Shown in pieces: positions 1 to 13,690 of a DNA stretch of 64,000 nucleotides. How positions within the stretch are numbered: position 1 is the stretch's first letter; every line of letters starts with the position of its first letter. The DNA is from Arbacia lixula (Eukaryota; Echinodermata; Echinoidea; Arbacioida; Arbaciidae). A model generated the notes under the pieces. That model was given only the letters and a program-made list of their open reading frames with translations. It was not told the DNA's origin and searched no databases. The position numbers and the translations under genes were made by a program. The stretch lies in contig CAVLGW020000024.1 in assembly GCA_963669155.1 (NCBI GenBank), forward strand, positions 1 to 64,000. The letters are read 5' to 3'.

Positions 1-730
1 ATAAAGGATCTTGTCTTCTTGTCTTCTCGTCCTACAGAAGTCGACTTGCCGAGATTCAGGATCTTGTCTTTCTGTCTTTTCGTCTTACAGAAGTCGACTT
101 GACGAGATCCAGGATCTCATCTCTTTGTCTTTTCGTCTTACAGAAGTCGACTTGACGAGATTCAAGATCTTGTCTTTTTGTCTTCTTGACTCTTTTTCCT
201 CGTCTTCTCGTCTTCTCAGGATCTTGTCTTTTTGTCTTCTCGTCCTACAGAAGTCGACTTGACGAGATCCAAGATCTTGTCTTTTTGTCTTCTTGACTCT
301 TTTTCTCGTCTTCTCGTCTCGTCTTCTCGTCTTCACGTCCTAAATTATCTCGTCTTCTGGGGGCACTTCTAAGCTTCCGTATTCGTCTTACAGAAGTCGA
401 CTTGACGAGATCCAGCATCTTGTCTTTCTGTCTTTTCGTCTTACAAAAGTCGACTTGACGAGATCCAAGATCTTGTCTTTTTGTCTTCTTGACTCTTTTT
501 CTCGTCTTCACGTCCTAAATTATCTCGTCTTCTGGGGGCACCTCTAAGCTTCCGTAACAAATGCACCTAGGCGAGTTTGTACAAGTCGCCTCCTCGCCTC
601 CTCGTCTTACTCAAGGCGACTTGGCGACATTGTAGAAATCGCATACTCGCTTTCTTATGTAAAACAAGGCGCTTTGGCGAGTTACATAAGTCGCCTTGTA
701 GGTGGCACTTTTAGGCTTCCGTAACCAGGT
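1..730. repeat. Pyrimidine-rich minisatellite
   Basis: The block is built from irregular copies of a unit containing GTCGACTTGACGAGAT separated by stretches of TCTTGTCTT and CTCGTCTTC. The core GTCGACTTG occurs about six times between positions 37 and 460. A longer segment ending in TCTAAGCTTCCGTA is present near 325-380 and again near 500-556, and a diverged third end lies near 700-722. From about 570 to 690 the sequence changes to a related motif based on AAGTCGCC and GGCGACTTGG. The plus strand is strongly C/T rich. Short open frames here come from the repeat and carry no recognisable protein. Confidence 0.85.
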
Positions 731-1479
731 GATGATGTTTTGCTATCTCATATTTTTTTTTTAACATTATTTAATGTGTGGGCAATTTTCGTTTACAAAC
801 GCTTACTAAATCCATTTAAGATTAATTCCATTTTCCCTCTTAATCTAACTCATAAACGCGTTCGATCGCATACTACATACTGCCGTAAACTGGCTATTTT
901 CGGTTACCTTTTATCGTGTCGTTAAGACAGATCACACAGCATGCCTCGCAAAACAGCAATGGATCTATGATTTCGAGATGGGGACTGGGTGGGGAAGAGG
1001 GGGGGGGGGGGGATTGTCGACCTGTCTTAAATAAACACAAAAGGCGGTGGCAGGAACTGATATGCACAATGAGCAATTTAAACATGTTGCCCGAACAAAA
1101 GGAGGGTGATTTTTTTTGCGCCCGCCTGGATCTGCTACTGAGACAAAGTCATTATGTGTGCATGTGCCTGCATATTTTAGTATGTTTCAGCGAAGAAATC
1201 AAACTTATCCCACCAGATTTAGTAATAGTGCGGTATGGGCTTGCAAACAAAATGTGAATGACGGATCCTTTTCTCAGTTTCGCGCGCTAATGCAATGAAA
1301 AATGCAAGAAAATGCACATACTACACCAACGCATTTTCCTTTCTTTTTGCAGTATTTTTTTAATATTGAAGTGAAGGATTATCATCTTATAAGAAACCAT
1401 TTCCGAGTGAAGTTGGGAAAGGAAATGTGGGTGACAATACACAGCGTAATCATGCTAACTTTGGGCGATGGGAAGAGGG
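731..1479. other. Noncoding sequence, nothing recognised
   Basis: AT-rich unique-looking sequence with one poly-G run at about 1000-1012. The open frames are short and compositionally biased, with no domain or splice pattern I can support. Confidence 0.5.
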
Positions 1480-1505
1480 AAAGAGAGGGGTAGAAAGAGA
1501 GAGAA

Positions 1506-1544
<39 letters not shown>

Positions 1545-1557
1545 GGGGGGGGGGGTT
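1480..1557. repeat. GA / GACA simple repeat with poly-G
   Basis: A run of GAGA turns into (GACA)n and then into a poly-G stretch. This is a compound microsatellite. Confidence 0.9.
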
Positions 1558-4330
1558 CATTGAAGGGAGCAGTTCTTTGGGATAAATAATATACTTCCCT
1601 ATTTAATGCGTTGTATTAACAGGAAGGACGGATAGAGTATCATTAACGATTTACGTATGTGCACACGAATTTGTCAATTTTCATAAAATGGGTATTGCCC
1701 AAACATTGCTAAGGGTTTGTTTGTATCCCTGACAATACCACTTAGTTTTCCCCTTTGAGACCACGCAGAATCAATGTGCGTTGCTGATGCAAAAAAAGAC
1801 AGATATTAATATTTGATATCGTATGCAGGCTCATAATTCAAACTCAATCGTGCTTAAGACGGTTAAGCTGGGATTTGCATATTCAAATCTATGTACACAG
1901 TTATATCGTGATGACCATGGTTACGTTTAGTTCATCATAAAGCAGCAGCCAAATGAAGCCCCTTCATAGTAATACTTTCGAATGGAAGAAGATATAAACA
2001 AAGAATATATTTTGGAGGACTATGGTATTTGGAGTAGCGACTGTAGTAAAAGGTATATACAAATATACACTTTCTCTCAACAATATCTTGTGTATTCTAC
2101 AGCAGGATTAACAGTAATTATTCCCGCATATGAGCGTTTGTAGGTATGCAAAGTATCTGCCGCAAGTATATTAAGCCCTCAATTAAAATCAAACATTTTG
2201 TTTGAATACACTGGTGTGAAGGGTTTCTGTTCTACACCTTTAAGACCACAGCCAGGTAGCCGTTCATAGCTGTTATCAGGAAAATCAATATTGGTAAAGT
2301 ACATCATCAAGAGGCTCAGAGTTTCAAATATGTGATGTATTAAAATATATATAGCACACATTTCGAACCTCTTGCTACTTGATGATATAAACTAGCACTA
2401 TTCATGTTGATTTAGTTTGATAACATTGATAGCAAACTCGAATAAACACTTAAACTTTTTTTTGCTCGTAACCATAAAGCCCCAATGTAATAAACATGAT
2501 ATATTCAAGACCACTTTGAAAAGTACTTCTTGGGAACATTTACTGTAGAGAAAATAATGTGTATTTCCTTCTTTAGGCGACTTCCTCTTTCATTTCATTT
2601 CATTTCGAGAAAATCAACGTATTATATAATAGGTAAATTTTGACTCGGCAATAGTTCTTTCATTTTGGGGACCTTAACATAATTTCATTTGATCATTTCA
2701 CAAAAGAGGTTACATTATTGGTGTCTAAATTGAATTCATTCACTATTGTCACAAACTATTTCCATGATGTCACTTTTTCCGGTACAGAAAGGGTTGAAAG
2801 GTGCCTTCTTTACGTTTAAATGCATGAGTACATAAAACTGAGGGACTAGTTCACTCAGGTAGCGTGACGGTTGTGAAGATAACCAACATAACAAAGTTTA
2901 TCTACATCAATATGCCAGTGATAATTGACAATATTTGATAATCTGTGTGACCAAACAAAAATTTCTACACCTGTTTTTACCTTATCGGTGCTCGACAAAT
3001 TCCCGGGTTGCATAAACACTCAAAGTCCATACACATTTGTCTTTCGTTCAAACCTCGTAATCAATCTTGTATGATAATGAGGCGCTTGAGTTTGCCTCCA
3101 CACATAATTATAGTCATGATTCTCCACGTCGCTACTCTCCCTATCTAAGGCGTCCCTCAATAACAACCTGCACCAGATGTACATTACAACATATCAGGGG
3201 TACAGACCAAAGCGAAATATGCAGAGGAGAAATAGGGAAAATTTACAAGAGAAAAGGAAGAAGGGGAGAGAGAGGATAGGTTGATATAAGGGGAGGGTGA
3301 ACAAAGAAAAAAATGGTTTGGATTATATTACAATCGTATACATTTACACGCAATCGTTCAAAGGTCAATGGTGAAACACTTAAAACAATTGTAATTGTAT
3401 ACAAAATAGGTCATTTATGTAAGCATGAACTCGCATGTTGCCATACAAAGGTAATTTGCGACATTTTTTAGCTTTGAGTTCAAAGCAAGTGTGCCCCTTT
3501 AAAATATTGCAGATAAATTTTATTTGTGACCTCTGATATGTCATGCAAGAAACGTGCCTTGTATCGTAATGATAATCAATATTAGCTTGTTATATAGTGA
3601 ACAGACTAACATATCAATATTAATATTTGCTCTATCATTCAATAAACATGTGGTAGGGGAACAAACACTCCATAATGTTGATAACAAGCCCTCCATGATG
3701 TAACAAACAGCGCAATATAATTGACTTGTTACCAATCATCTGTATCGTGTTATAAATTGTGAAGAAATGTTCTTTAAGGTTTTTGTTGTTTAACTCTTCG
3801 CGCGGCTAGATCGGCGGATCGCCATACATGCAAATCTGCACAAATTAACGAAGGTCTTTTTCTTCTGAGTTAGAGTACAAGAAAATGAATAATAGAAAAA
3901 TAAAGAGTATCAACACAAGTGCCAACCATTAGAATGAAGTAGTACTTTCCCCAGAGTCACTTTCTTCTTATTGTGAGCGAGCTCTTATTAATTGAGTAAA
4001 ACACCTCATTACAACTCAATTCTGCTTCCCTTTTGTCTCAACAAGGATGGTAATTCTGGTTTTAATATAAGGCTGATATCATGACCTAAACACATTGATT
4101 ACGGTGCCCGGGGACGTGTACAACTGGGACGTGTATAACAAGTTATACCTTACAGAATTAAGTGATGATAAAAAGTAAAAAAAAATACAAGTCATGATAA
4201 GTAACGTTTATGTTAGCTAGTTAATCAAATTTTGAATCGAAAATAGAAAATTTGAAACAAATGTCATGCTTTATAGAAATAACATTTATTGGTCTCTATC
4301 TTTGCTGCATAACATTTAAAAAAAATAAGC
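1558..4330. other. Noncoding AT-rich sequence, nothing recognised
   Basis: No open frame with recognisable protein, no RNA gene and no obvious repeat was found in this stretch. It contains minor short repeats such as the TTTCA run near 2590-2605. Confidence 0.45.
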
Positions 4331-4598
4331 ATGTAGAGGGTTATCGCCATCTGTTGCACCACAAATTGTCGTCCCTGCACAAATTGAGGCCGGCGACAAT
4401 TTGTGCACGGGGCTGACACCACACATAAATTGTCCCCCCCCCCCCCCCCCCCTCTCCCTCGAAACACATTCAATATTATGTTGAAGCCTTCAAGACCATT
4501 CGGGGCTTACATTTTTGGTAATATAATAATTCCTGGCAAACACAATACATGAAAACCAACACATAAACCAAAATAAACGGTCGCGTTAGAGTTTGCTG

Positions 4599-4917
4599 AG
4601 TGTGTGTGTTTGTGTGTTGCGTGTGTGTTTGTGTGCACGTGTGTGCGTGAATGTGTGTGTGCGTGCGTGTGTGTGTGAGTGTGTGCGTGAGTGTGTGTGT
4701 GTGTGAGTGTGTGTGTGCGTGTGTGTGTAAGTGTGTGTGTGTGCGTGTGTGTGTGTGTGTGTGTGTGCGTGTGTGTGAGTGTGAGTGTGTGTGTGTGCAT
4801 GTGTTTGTGATTTTGTGTGTGCGTGTGTGTAAGTATGCGTGTGTGTGTGCATGTGTGTGTGATTGTGTGTGTGCGTGTGTTAGTGCGCGTGTGTGTGTGT
4901 GTGTGGGGGGGGGGGGG
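4599..4917. repeat. (GT)n microsatellite with poly-G end
   Basis: More than 300 bases of imperfect GT with GC interruptions end in poly-G. The Cys/Val and His/Thr open frames over it are artefacts of the dinucleotide. Confidence 0.97.
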
Positions 4918-5020
4918 TATGGGGTAGCGGTACCAGGTAAACGGATTAAATCAAGGTTTGTGTGAATTGTGCCCGAAATAGTCACCATTTAGTCTACTAG
5001 AATTGTGTGAATCAGTCATA

Positions 5021-6215
5021 TAGTGGGGCGGTTAAGCAACAAATATGAGGTGAATTGTGCACTTTTGTCTACAAGCACCAAATTTGGCACACATGTTCAA
5101 AATCATATTTGAAACAATATTAGACATAGAGGCATTTTTAGGGGCGCCTGGGGGCAGCCCCCAGAGTGCTCTAGGGGTCCTAATATATATTTTATTTTTA
5201 CTTCTTTTTGAAAACGCACGGCCAGACTTGAAAAAAACAAAACTTGATATGAATCATCCTTGGATAATAAGGACCATACCTTCTTAAAATGTTTGGTCAT
5301 CAGTGGCAAGGGCACCCGTGGATAGCCCCAAAACTCCCCCTTGGGCATTTTTCTCTTATATTAGGACATTTTCTCAAGAATAAATAACTTTATTTTAACC
5401 AAACTTGATAGGAATCATCCTTAGGTAATAGCGAGCTTTAATTGTTAAACTTGGGATACACAAGTGGCAAATGGCTAGGGAAGATGGGGGGGGGGGTGGG
5501 GGGTGGTAGACCTCAAAAAGCGCCGGGGGGACCTTTCTTTGAATCTTTTAAATACTTTTTCTCACGAATAAATAACTGGAACTATCCTTAGGTATTAGGT
5601 AACTTAATTTGTTAGAATGGGGGGGGGGGGGGGGACACAAATAGCAAGGTGCCGGGAGGGGGTAACCCCCCATCCCCAATAAAAAAAGAAAGAAAAAAAA
5701 AGAAAAAAAAACAACGCCCCGATGGGGCAACTTCCTCTTGTGTTCTACTTTTTTAGAAGAATAAATAACTTTTTAACCAAACTTGATGAGAACCATCCTT
5801 AGGTATAAGGGACCTTATGTTCTTAAAAAGGTGGTATGCAAGTGGCAAGGGACGAGGGGGGGGGGGAGGGTTAGGCCCAAAAGTTCATCAAGGGGGCAAA
5901 TTTCACTTTTTTTTTTTACTCAAAGGTAAATGATTGGATTTTAATCAAACTTGAAAGAAGTCACCTCTAAAAAGACAACTTGAGGAAGTAAAAATGGGAT
6001 ACATACCTCAAAAATGAATTTCATCAAAGCTCCACAGATTATTCTCAGACAATTGGACCCCATCTGACATTAACTAGCTACAGCACAGCCCCTCCCTGAC
6101 CAGCTCAGAAATGCGCCTGCGGTCCAACATTTCAAGAAAAATGTTTTTCTCGAATGTATCCAAACTGTACAGTAACCAAGGATAATCTAACGTAAACATC
6201 TGGGGAAGAGACAAG
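5021..6215 (+). repeat. Left arm of fold-back element
   Basis: This arm contains about four diverged ~200-bp units, each with the pattern AATAAATAACT, AACTTGATxxGAATCATCCTTAGGTA and then a G-rich block (near 5380-5480, 5560-5640, 5755-5860 and 5920-6000). It is inverted relative to 7235-8325. It starts with the stretch TAGTGGGGCGG next to a GAATTGTGCACTTTTGT segment. Confidence 0.75.
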
Positions 6216-7234
6216 GAGGATCAAACATTGCGTCCAAAATGGCTGCCAAAGCCATGTATTTAGCTGTATTCTGTTCCACTTTTACCTACAAGCATCAAAT
6301 TTGGTACATAGGTTCATGATTATGAACTAAAGAAAAGTAGATAATTATAGAGACGCTTAAACATATGTCCTTGAGACGCCATTTTTCAAGTAGGCGTCCA
6401 AATTGGCTACCAAAACAGTGTTTTTAGCTTTTTAGTTTTTGAGGCCTCAGAACTGGTGGCTATATCCATAATGGCCGGAAATTTCTGTCAGAACTCTTGG
6501 ACCACCGCCATACCATGGACCCTATCACGTGGTATGGTCCATGGAAAGGCGATGGACAAAGAGTTTATACAGATGATGGAATGAGCAGCTCCTGAAGTGG
6601 AACATGACATTGCATTGTGTGAAAAGAATGTCACCATGAATCTATCCAAAAAATAGATAAATAAACAGCATTGATTTGCATCACTTAATGTAGCAAACAC
6701 TATGTTTCTTAGTTAAGTAATGAGCGCATCAATTTTATGTTCCTGTTGACACTGATTTGTTTTTTACGGTTTTCTATTCTGTCTAGCCTTTTCACAATCA
6801 AGTATCATGCACCATTGAGTTATGTGACAATTTGTGTTTTGTTTATTCAAATTTTGGTGGCCATTTTGAAAACTGGTGAACTACATTTAATTTGTTTATA
6901 TTTTCCATTATACATGTAGTTATTTTCCATGGAAATAGTATTTGTATCACTGTTCTTTCATATTTATAAGTGTTATTATGTAATGATACTGAAGAATTGC
7001 GACCTTGAAAACATTTGTAGATGCCTCAAAACGATATCTTATATCATTCCAGATAGTATTTTAAACACATGTTCAAAATTTGGTTCTTGTCGTAAAAAGT
7101 TAACTGGACGAAAGGAAAAAGTTAAGACATGCACTGAGGGAGGGAAGGAAGTTCCCCCATGAAAACAAGATAATAATTGACATGTAAGGCGCTATATTCA
7201 TATCGAGGGTGGGGGGGGGGGTCCTCCTTGTCCC

Positions 7235-8325
7235 CTCATCAGATGAGTACGCGACTACATGTGTATGTTAGATTATCCTTGGTTACTGCACAGTTTGGGT
7301 AAATTTGAGAAAACATTTTGGACCGCAAGGCGTATTTCTGAGGTGGTGGGCGAGGGAGAAGGGGGGAGGGTGGCTAGCTCATGAAAAATGGGATCCCCAT
7401 TTGTAACACATTTTTCCCATTGCTTCAGAATAATCTGTCGAGTTTTTATGAAATCTAACTTTCATTTTTGGATATGTATCCCATTTTACAACCTACTCTC
7501 TTCCGAGGTAACTTCTTTCAACTTGGTTAAAATATAGGCATGTACCTTTGAGAAAAAGTAACATAACAAGTTGACTTTGCCCCCCGGGGGCATTTGGCGG
7601 CTCCCCCCCCCCCCCCTTTCCCCTTGCCACTTGCGTAGCATAATTTAAATAACTTAGGTACCTATTATTATTTATTGATTATGTATTCTTCTGGAAAAGT
7701 AAGATATAAAAGGAACTGGAGACATTTTTTTTTTTTTTGGGGGGGGGGGAGGGGAGGGTGGGGGGCTACCCCCTCCCAGTCCCTAATACCTAAGGATGGT
7801 TGCAGTTATTTATTCTTGAGAAAAAGTATTAGAAAAATGAAGAAAGTTTTCCCTCGGGGCGTTTTGGGGGATAACACCCCGCCCCCCTCCCTTCCCCAGT
7901 CCCTTGCCACTTGTGTACTCCAAACTTAACAGCTAATGGTCCCTATTACCACAGGACGATTCCTAGTTTGGTTAAAATCCAGTTATTTATTCTTGAGAAA
8001 ATGTCCCCAAATAAGAGAAAAATGCCCCCAGGGGGCGTTTGGAGGCTATCCCTCGGCTCTCTTGCCATTTGTGATAACACATTTTAACAAGGTGAGGTAC
8101 CTATTGCCTAAGGATGATTCCTATCAAATTTTTCTAAAAGACGTTAATAACATATAAGTGCCCCTGGGGCAATTTCGGGGCTGCCCCCAGGTGCCCTTGA
8201 AAACTTTTTGAGATACCTCTATATCTAATATTGTCCGAAATATGATTTTGAGCATTGTGCCAAATTTGGCGCTTGTACACAAAAGTGCACAATTATTCAC
8301 CTTATCCACCCCACTAATGTGGGTC
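7235..8325 (-). repeat. Right arm of fold-back element
   Basis: Read on the minus strand, this arm begins with TAGTGGGGTGG and a TTGTGCACTTTTGT segment. It then repeats the internal units of the left arm, including AATCATCCTTAGG and the GGGATACATATCC region, and reaches the CCAAGGATAATCTAAC landmark. The match is diverged but ordered over more than 1 kb. Confidence 0.75.
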
Positions 8326-8360
8326 GTTAAGTGTATGGGTGTGGATGTATGTTTGTATGG

Positions 8361-8413
8361 GTGTGTGTGTGTGGGTGTGTGTGTGTGTGTGTGTGTGTTT
8401 GTGTATGTGTGTG
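8361..8413. repeat. (GT)n microsatellite
   Basis: A near-pure GT run lies just outside the right arm of the fold-back element. Confidence 0.95.
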
Positions 8414-9099
8414 GTGTACGTGCAGTTCACACAAATAATGCTCTAAGAGACAAGTTAACACAGTCAAGTTCTTAGTTCTAAGCTGCACCTAGCTGCACCT
8501 AGTATGCAACTGTAGTTCTTTTAATGTTGAGCACTGTACATAGCCACACCACACCCTCAACAGTTCGAGAATACACCTGACGGTGGCCTGAACTTATAGA
8601 GAAGAAGAAGAAGAAGACATAAAAGTGGCGCAATACCAGAACAATTCATAAACTGTCTCACCTGCTTTCGCATCATTCCTGAAAGGAGATAATGAAATTT
8701 GACTTTAACTGACTCGCTGTCTTTACTGTCAAGCATTGTCATTATTTTCATTTTGCCTTATTGGCACGATCATAAGCGTGATTGCATTTTGACATTTTTT
8801 TTTATAATTCTATTCACAATCATGACATTTGTTGTTGTAATCACACCAATGTCATAGTACGCTCGATGACCATCGTCATTGTGTATTTTTTATTATATTA
8901 ATAGAACAATGGAGCAGAGAGCAATGTAAAACCCATTGGCTAATTCCTCAACACAAACACTCGACTTCACATCTACACAATGTACACAAACACGCGCATG
9001 CGCCCCCCCTACACACACACAATCACACAACCACCACCATCACCATCACCATCAGACAACCTAGCCCATACTAAAATCCTCATACGCCAGCACGCGCGC

Positions 9100-9100
<1 letters not shown>

Positions 9101-9146
<46 letters not shown>

Positions 9147-9165
9147 CCACACCCACTCACACACA
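9101..9165. repeat. (CA)n microsatellite
   Basis: The CA run is in inverse orientation to the GT run at 4599-4917, which fits the larger inverted-repeat layout. Confidence 0.95.
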
Positions 9166-9345
9166 CCTTACATACACATCACAGGCACAACTACACAAGG
9201 CAATATTTTGAAGACAGGGACTGGTGCAAGGGGTGACAATTTGTGCAACTAGTTATCAGTTTGCCTGCACAAATTGTTGCCCGTGAGGGTAAAAAATGGG
9301 AACATCACCTGCAGCACAAATCGTCGCCGCTACAAGTTAGACCAC

Positions 9346-10329
9346 AAGTTAGATCGATAGATAAAGAGGAAGGGAAAGAAACAAAGGTGAACCAGAAGGA
9401 GATGTGACATGACTTTGTCCATGGACAAATCGTTTTAGTGGTTGTCTTAATTTTCTTAAATTGTTTACATTGACACACCATGCCATCTTATGGCATAACG
9501 TGTGACTATAACATTGAAGACATTACACACAGAACACAAATTTGATGATTTTAACTAACATAACTTTATTCACGATCAATAATACGTCCGTATGGCCATT
9601 ACACAACATATATCAAAATTTTCACAAAACAAAATACTTGCTAGTAATTCGAACATGTCAACATTGAAATATCAAGGAAAACACAATTATTATTCTTATA
9701 CCCTGTATACTGCATTTACATCATACAATATCACTATCGTGACTATTTATATACAAAATAAGCAATGGTGATAACAATCGTATACATTCCAACTGACCAT
9801 GTTCCGTTAGGACTTCACTATTACAAATCATCGTGCACTGTACTCAACGTGTGCATATATTGCGTTATTCAGCATGATCTATGATGAGTACAACCCGAGA
9901 TATGACCGGGCCTTGACACATGCAAGGCGTAGTATACTTTCTTCTCTGCATGCACCCCATTGCCACGTAATGTATATCCCTCTACATGGATTTATTGCGA
10001 TGTAGTTGGCTACATTTTGTATTGCATGTTATACGAAGGACACTTAACACGAACACTTTTTCACACATGCACAATATAATTTATATTGCGCTCAGTTTTC
10101 TCTATCAATAATGTAAAAACAAGTAAATTGGGTTGAAGGAGAAAACATGATACAACCTTGATGTACCTTGAAAGTTAACATTGACTGCCCTATATGATAA
10201 ATTGTCTACAGTTAGAAAATAATGTGGCAATACCTACATTGTATATATTAGTATAAAATTGTACCTTTTCCTATGACGCATATCAAGTGTATTAAACATC
10301 GTTTGCTCAAAATAAGTTTTCTCTGTTTG
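9346..10329. other. Noncoding AT-rich sequence, nothing recognised
   Basis: No protein-coding or RNA feature could be supported here. Confidence 0.45.
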
Positions 10330-11060
10330 ATGCTGAAGAATCTCCAATATTAAATAATTCACATTAAGTAGTACACGAAGAATCAGCACGTTCTTGTGAA
10401 CAAGTATGTATATATATGTATTTTAAGTTTATATAATTATAACATTCACAAGTGTGATGGAAGTATCTCCAAACAAAAGAAACACAGACAAAAAGGCACA
10501 TCGTGTTTAACCACATCAAACTAAAAGGAAAAAAATGTGCTACAAAAAACAATTCTCTTTTTCATAATATACAGATGCACCGACTTGAAGCCATATATAA
10601 GGCGGTATTTCACTGAAAACATAATTCGTCATCACTGTTGGGTGATGTTGAAACTCCTCTTAATGTAAATGAGAGATTTGCGTTACTCTGAACAAGTATA
10701 GAATTCAAAAGTGTGATGGAAATTTCTCCGAGTAAAATAAATAGAGACAAATAAGAAAAACATGTTCATAGCATCAAACAAGACGAATGAAAAATTGGCT
10801 AAAAATAACATTTTTGTTTCATAATACACAGATACAAAAGACACGAAGCCAAATATAAAGCGGTATTGCACTAAAAACAATTCTTCATGATTTTGGGGTG
10901 ATATTGAAGCTTTTCTAAATGGACATGAGAAACATACGTTCCTGTGAAAAAATATAGGACAATTGAGTACATCGTGCTAACTACATCGCACAAATTGAAT
11001 AAAAATGTGCTAGAAATAACAATGCTGTTTTTGCGTAAAAACAGACCCAACAAACCGAAG
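10330..11060. repeat. ~256-bp tandem repeat, about three diverged copies
   Basis: The landmark AAGTGTGATGGAA occurs near 10450 and 10708, and CATAATA-ACAGAT occurs near 10563 and 10819, giving a period of about 256 bp. A third, partial copy runs to about 11040 and shares AATGTGCTA-AAATAACA. The associated minus-strand open frames of 62-66 codons are three versions of the same repeat-encoded Phe-rich peptide and are not convincing genes. Confidence 0.75.
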
Positions 11061-11643
11061 GGGTTGAACACCTCTGTAATGGGTATGCGTTGGCACTTGC
11101 TAGTTTGTCAGTAAGCAAACGTTTACATCTGCAACTCAGCGTAAAATTTTTTGACTGCACATCAAACAGCTTTCTAGAAATGAGTTAAGGTCATCTTTAT
11201 AACACATTGAGATTATATTTTAGCCGCTTTGCAGTAAATAATTCATTTTACATCACCAGTAAAGCAATACAAAACAATCCGTCATAATTTTTATGAACAC
11301 TAACAACGAGAAAATTTCTGGATTCTCCTTCTGTCTAAAATGATATTTTAATTTTAATCCTCTTGGATATGGATTTATTCCCTTCGTTGGGAAAATATGA
11401 TTTTGGATAAAAAAGTCAACAGTCCACACCATAAGATTCAATTTGGGAAAACAATGTAGTTGACTTTATTCTAAAACTGCAATCGATTTTTAATTATATG
11501 AATTAAATCCCTTGGAATGATAGTCCTAGTATTCCCAGTATGCTTCTAAATGCCACTGTATTTATCAAATAATCAGACAATAAGTCAACTATCATTAAAA
11601 TCACACCAATCTGTAAAAAATGGGCCTATTGCTCTACGAATAT

Positions 11644-11678
<35 letters not shown>

Positions 11679-13690
11679 AAACGGTTCAAACTTACCGAAA
11701 CATGTCTCATCGAAGGACTTAGCAAGCTAAAATCAAATATAATGCATCCACGTATTACCTTGCACGTTTAATTACAGGGAGCACAATCACCTATTTACTC
11801 AATGCAAATTCGTTGTAATCCCCTTCGAGTCACAAACGAAAGTTTTAATTGTATTTCCCTTTAATCATATGTTTGATGCCGGCCAGAATATGATACATAG
11901 ACGATTCAGGTAAATTTGCAAAACCAAGATGCTTGCACAGTTTTAAGGCTCAATACATAGGTAAAGATTTCATTGATTGATAGTGTTCCAATAAGCGACA
12001 CTGGCTGTATATATGATTTTATGTTGCAGTACAAATTCACATATTTCACACTGTTCCGCTCCAACTTGATCAAACCGCTATCATACAATAATTTCCCTTT
12101 AAAAAGATAACATGGGACTTTATACATTTTTTTTATATCACTTGCCTCAAAATAGTATACCACGAGCACTACATGGCTAAATTAGAGAATTTATTAGTGA
12201 AAGTTTAAATCTATGCATGTTTAAAATCTTGGCGGACATACAACGCATATTTAAGAGCAGCTTCCGATCATCAATAATACGTGGCAGCATTTTACCTCAT
12301 TTGAAGCGATGAATATAGACTCCTTTGGACTTCCTTGGTAATATACCAAATATTAAGATGTTCGTGTATAGCAACATCAAGCCCTGCATCAATATTTACG
12401 AAGAAATATGGAACATTTGAAATATCCATAACAGTATCTTAGTATTGAGTATCGCTATGTATAGTGTAATTTAATAAACTGATAAGACCTTTGATATTAT
12501 TCACATGAAATTATGAAACATACAAGGAGCATGCATTTTGCCAAATACACAGAAGTACTGCATGAAGTCATTACTACACTGAGTAGAGTTCCGAATATTT
12601 TTCAATGTGACGTTTTACACAAATATATTACATCAATTATGAACAACCGTTGTTCTTGTATAGAGAAATATAGCATATACAGATAATTTTACAAACGTGA
12701 ATAAGTGATGTTGTAACAAAGAAAATGAATAAAATTCATCTATATTCACTACGGCAAAGCATAATATTTCTTTCAAAAACACTTAATAGTACATATCGAT
12801 TCAAACTGTGTCAACAAACCTTTGCATGCCTTAATCAAGCAGTATAAAGGAATCTTACAACGACAATCACAACGGATGATATAATACAAGTCACAACTAC
12901 ACCTTTCATAGTGATGGAAGCAGTTTTGGTCTCCTACAATGGATAGCTGGAGGATGGCGCCGAATCGGCGGAGGTATGCTTCGTGGAATTTGCGCTAGAT
13001 CAATGGTTTTGGGCGGACCTAAGATGATGATACTTCTTCCATTGATGTTTGATGGTGGCACACGCGATATTGTTGCTTGATGCTTCACAGTGTATATTTA
13101 TATGCTAAAAAACCCCACTGTACGAAGGTTACGCATATTTTACAATGTATAGCCATACACGAATATTAAAGATTGTCAGTCCCTTTTGCAAGCTTAAAAT
13201 TTGAAATCATCTGTCACGATCGTAAATTGAAGAAAGTGTGATTCAAGACCATTTATAAGAATATAGCATGTTGAAGCTTTCCGTATATGTAAAAAATTTC
13301 AGCCGTTAAATTTCAAACCGACTTTTTTCGTACCACGAAAAAAGTATTAGTCTTTGTTACAGTATCTATGTGGTTATTATGCGTGTGTGAAATCCTAATT
13401 TTATGAGTAACTACCAAACTTTGGAGATGATTCCTTCTGAAGAATAATTTTTTTCATAATGCGTTTAATAATTTAATTAACAGATTAATCAATAAAGCAG
13501 ATATTTCAACACAAGCTGCTAAGAGCCTGTGGTAAAGACTATTAATCAGACGTTGTTTACGTGCATTATTTGAATTTTACACTCCGTATCAGTTTCAAAT
13601 TGTGAATATAGAGCTTGCTAACACGTCTCTTTATGTTTTGCCAATGTTTTGACGGTTTTGTGGTGATCTGAAAAAGGGACCGGCTGTCTT
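11061..13690. other. Noncoding AT-rich sequence
   Basis: No gene recognised. It includes a (TA)n run at 11646-11676. The segment at about 12640-12790 is related to sequences near 13710-13860 and 14110-14240, which share CATCTATATT-ACT and TTTACAGAAA-type stretches, so a low-copy diverged repeat is present. Confidence 0.45.
11646..11676. repeat. (TA)n microsatellite
   Basis: A pure TA dinucleotide run. Confidence 0.95.

Larger units (their letters stand above)
4335..9345. mobile_element. Large inverted-repeat (fold-back) composite element
   Basis: Two long arms face each other. The left arm runs from about 5021 to 6215 and the right arm from about 7235 to 8325. Matching landmarks in inverse order include CAAATTTGGC (5089 and 8262), GGGGGCAGCCC (5151 and inverted at 8177), the GGGATACATA region (5997 and inverted near 7460), and the stretch around AACCAAGGATAATCTAAC (6175 and inverted near 7270). 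Outer flanks at about 4350-4430 and 9225-9340 also share inverted ACAAATTGT motifs, and a GT run on the left faces a CA run on the right. No transposase or other protein is visible in the ~1-kb centre. The family is unknown. It may be a fold-back transposon, or a non-autonomous element duplicated head to head. Confidence 0.7.

Noticed and set aside
4476..4988. His/Thr-rich and Cys/Val-rich ORFs (up to 170 codons)
   Set aside because: They translate the GT/CA microsatellite only.
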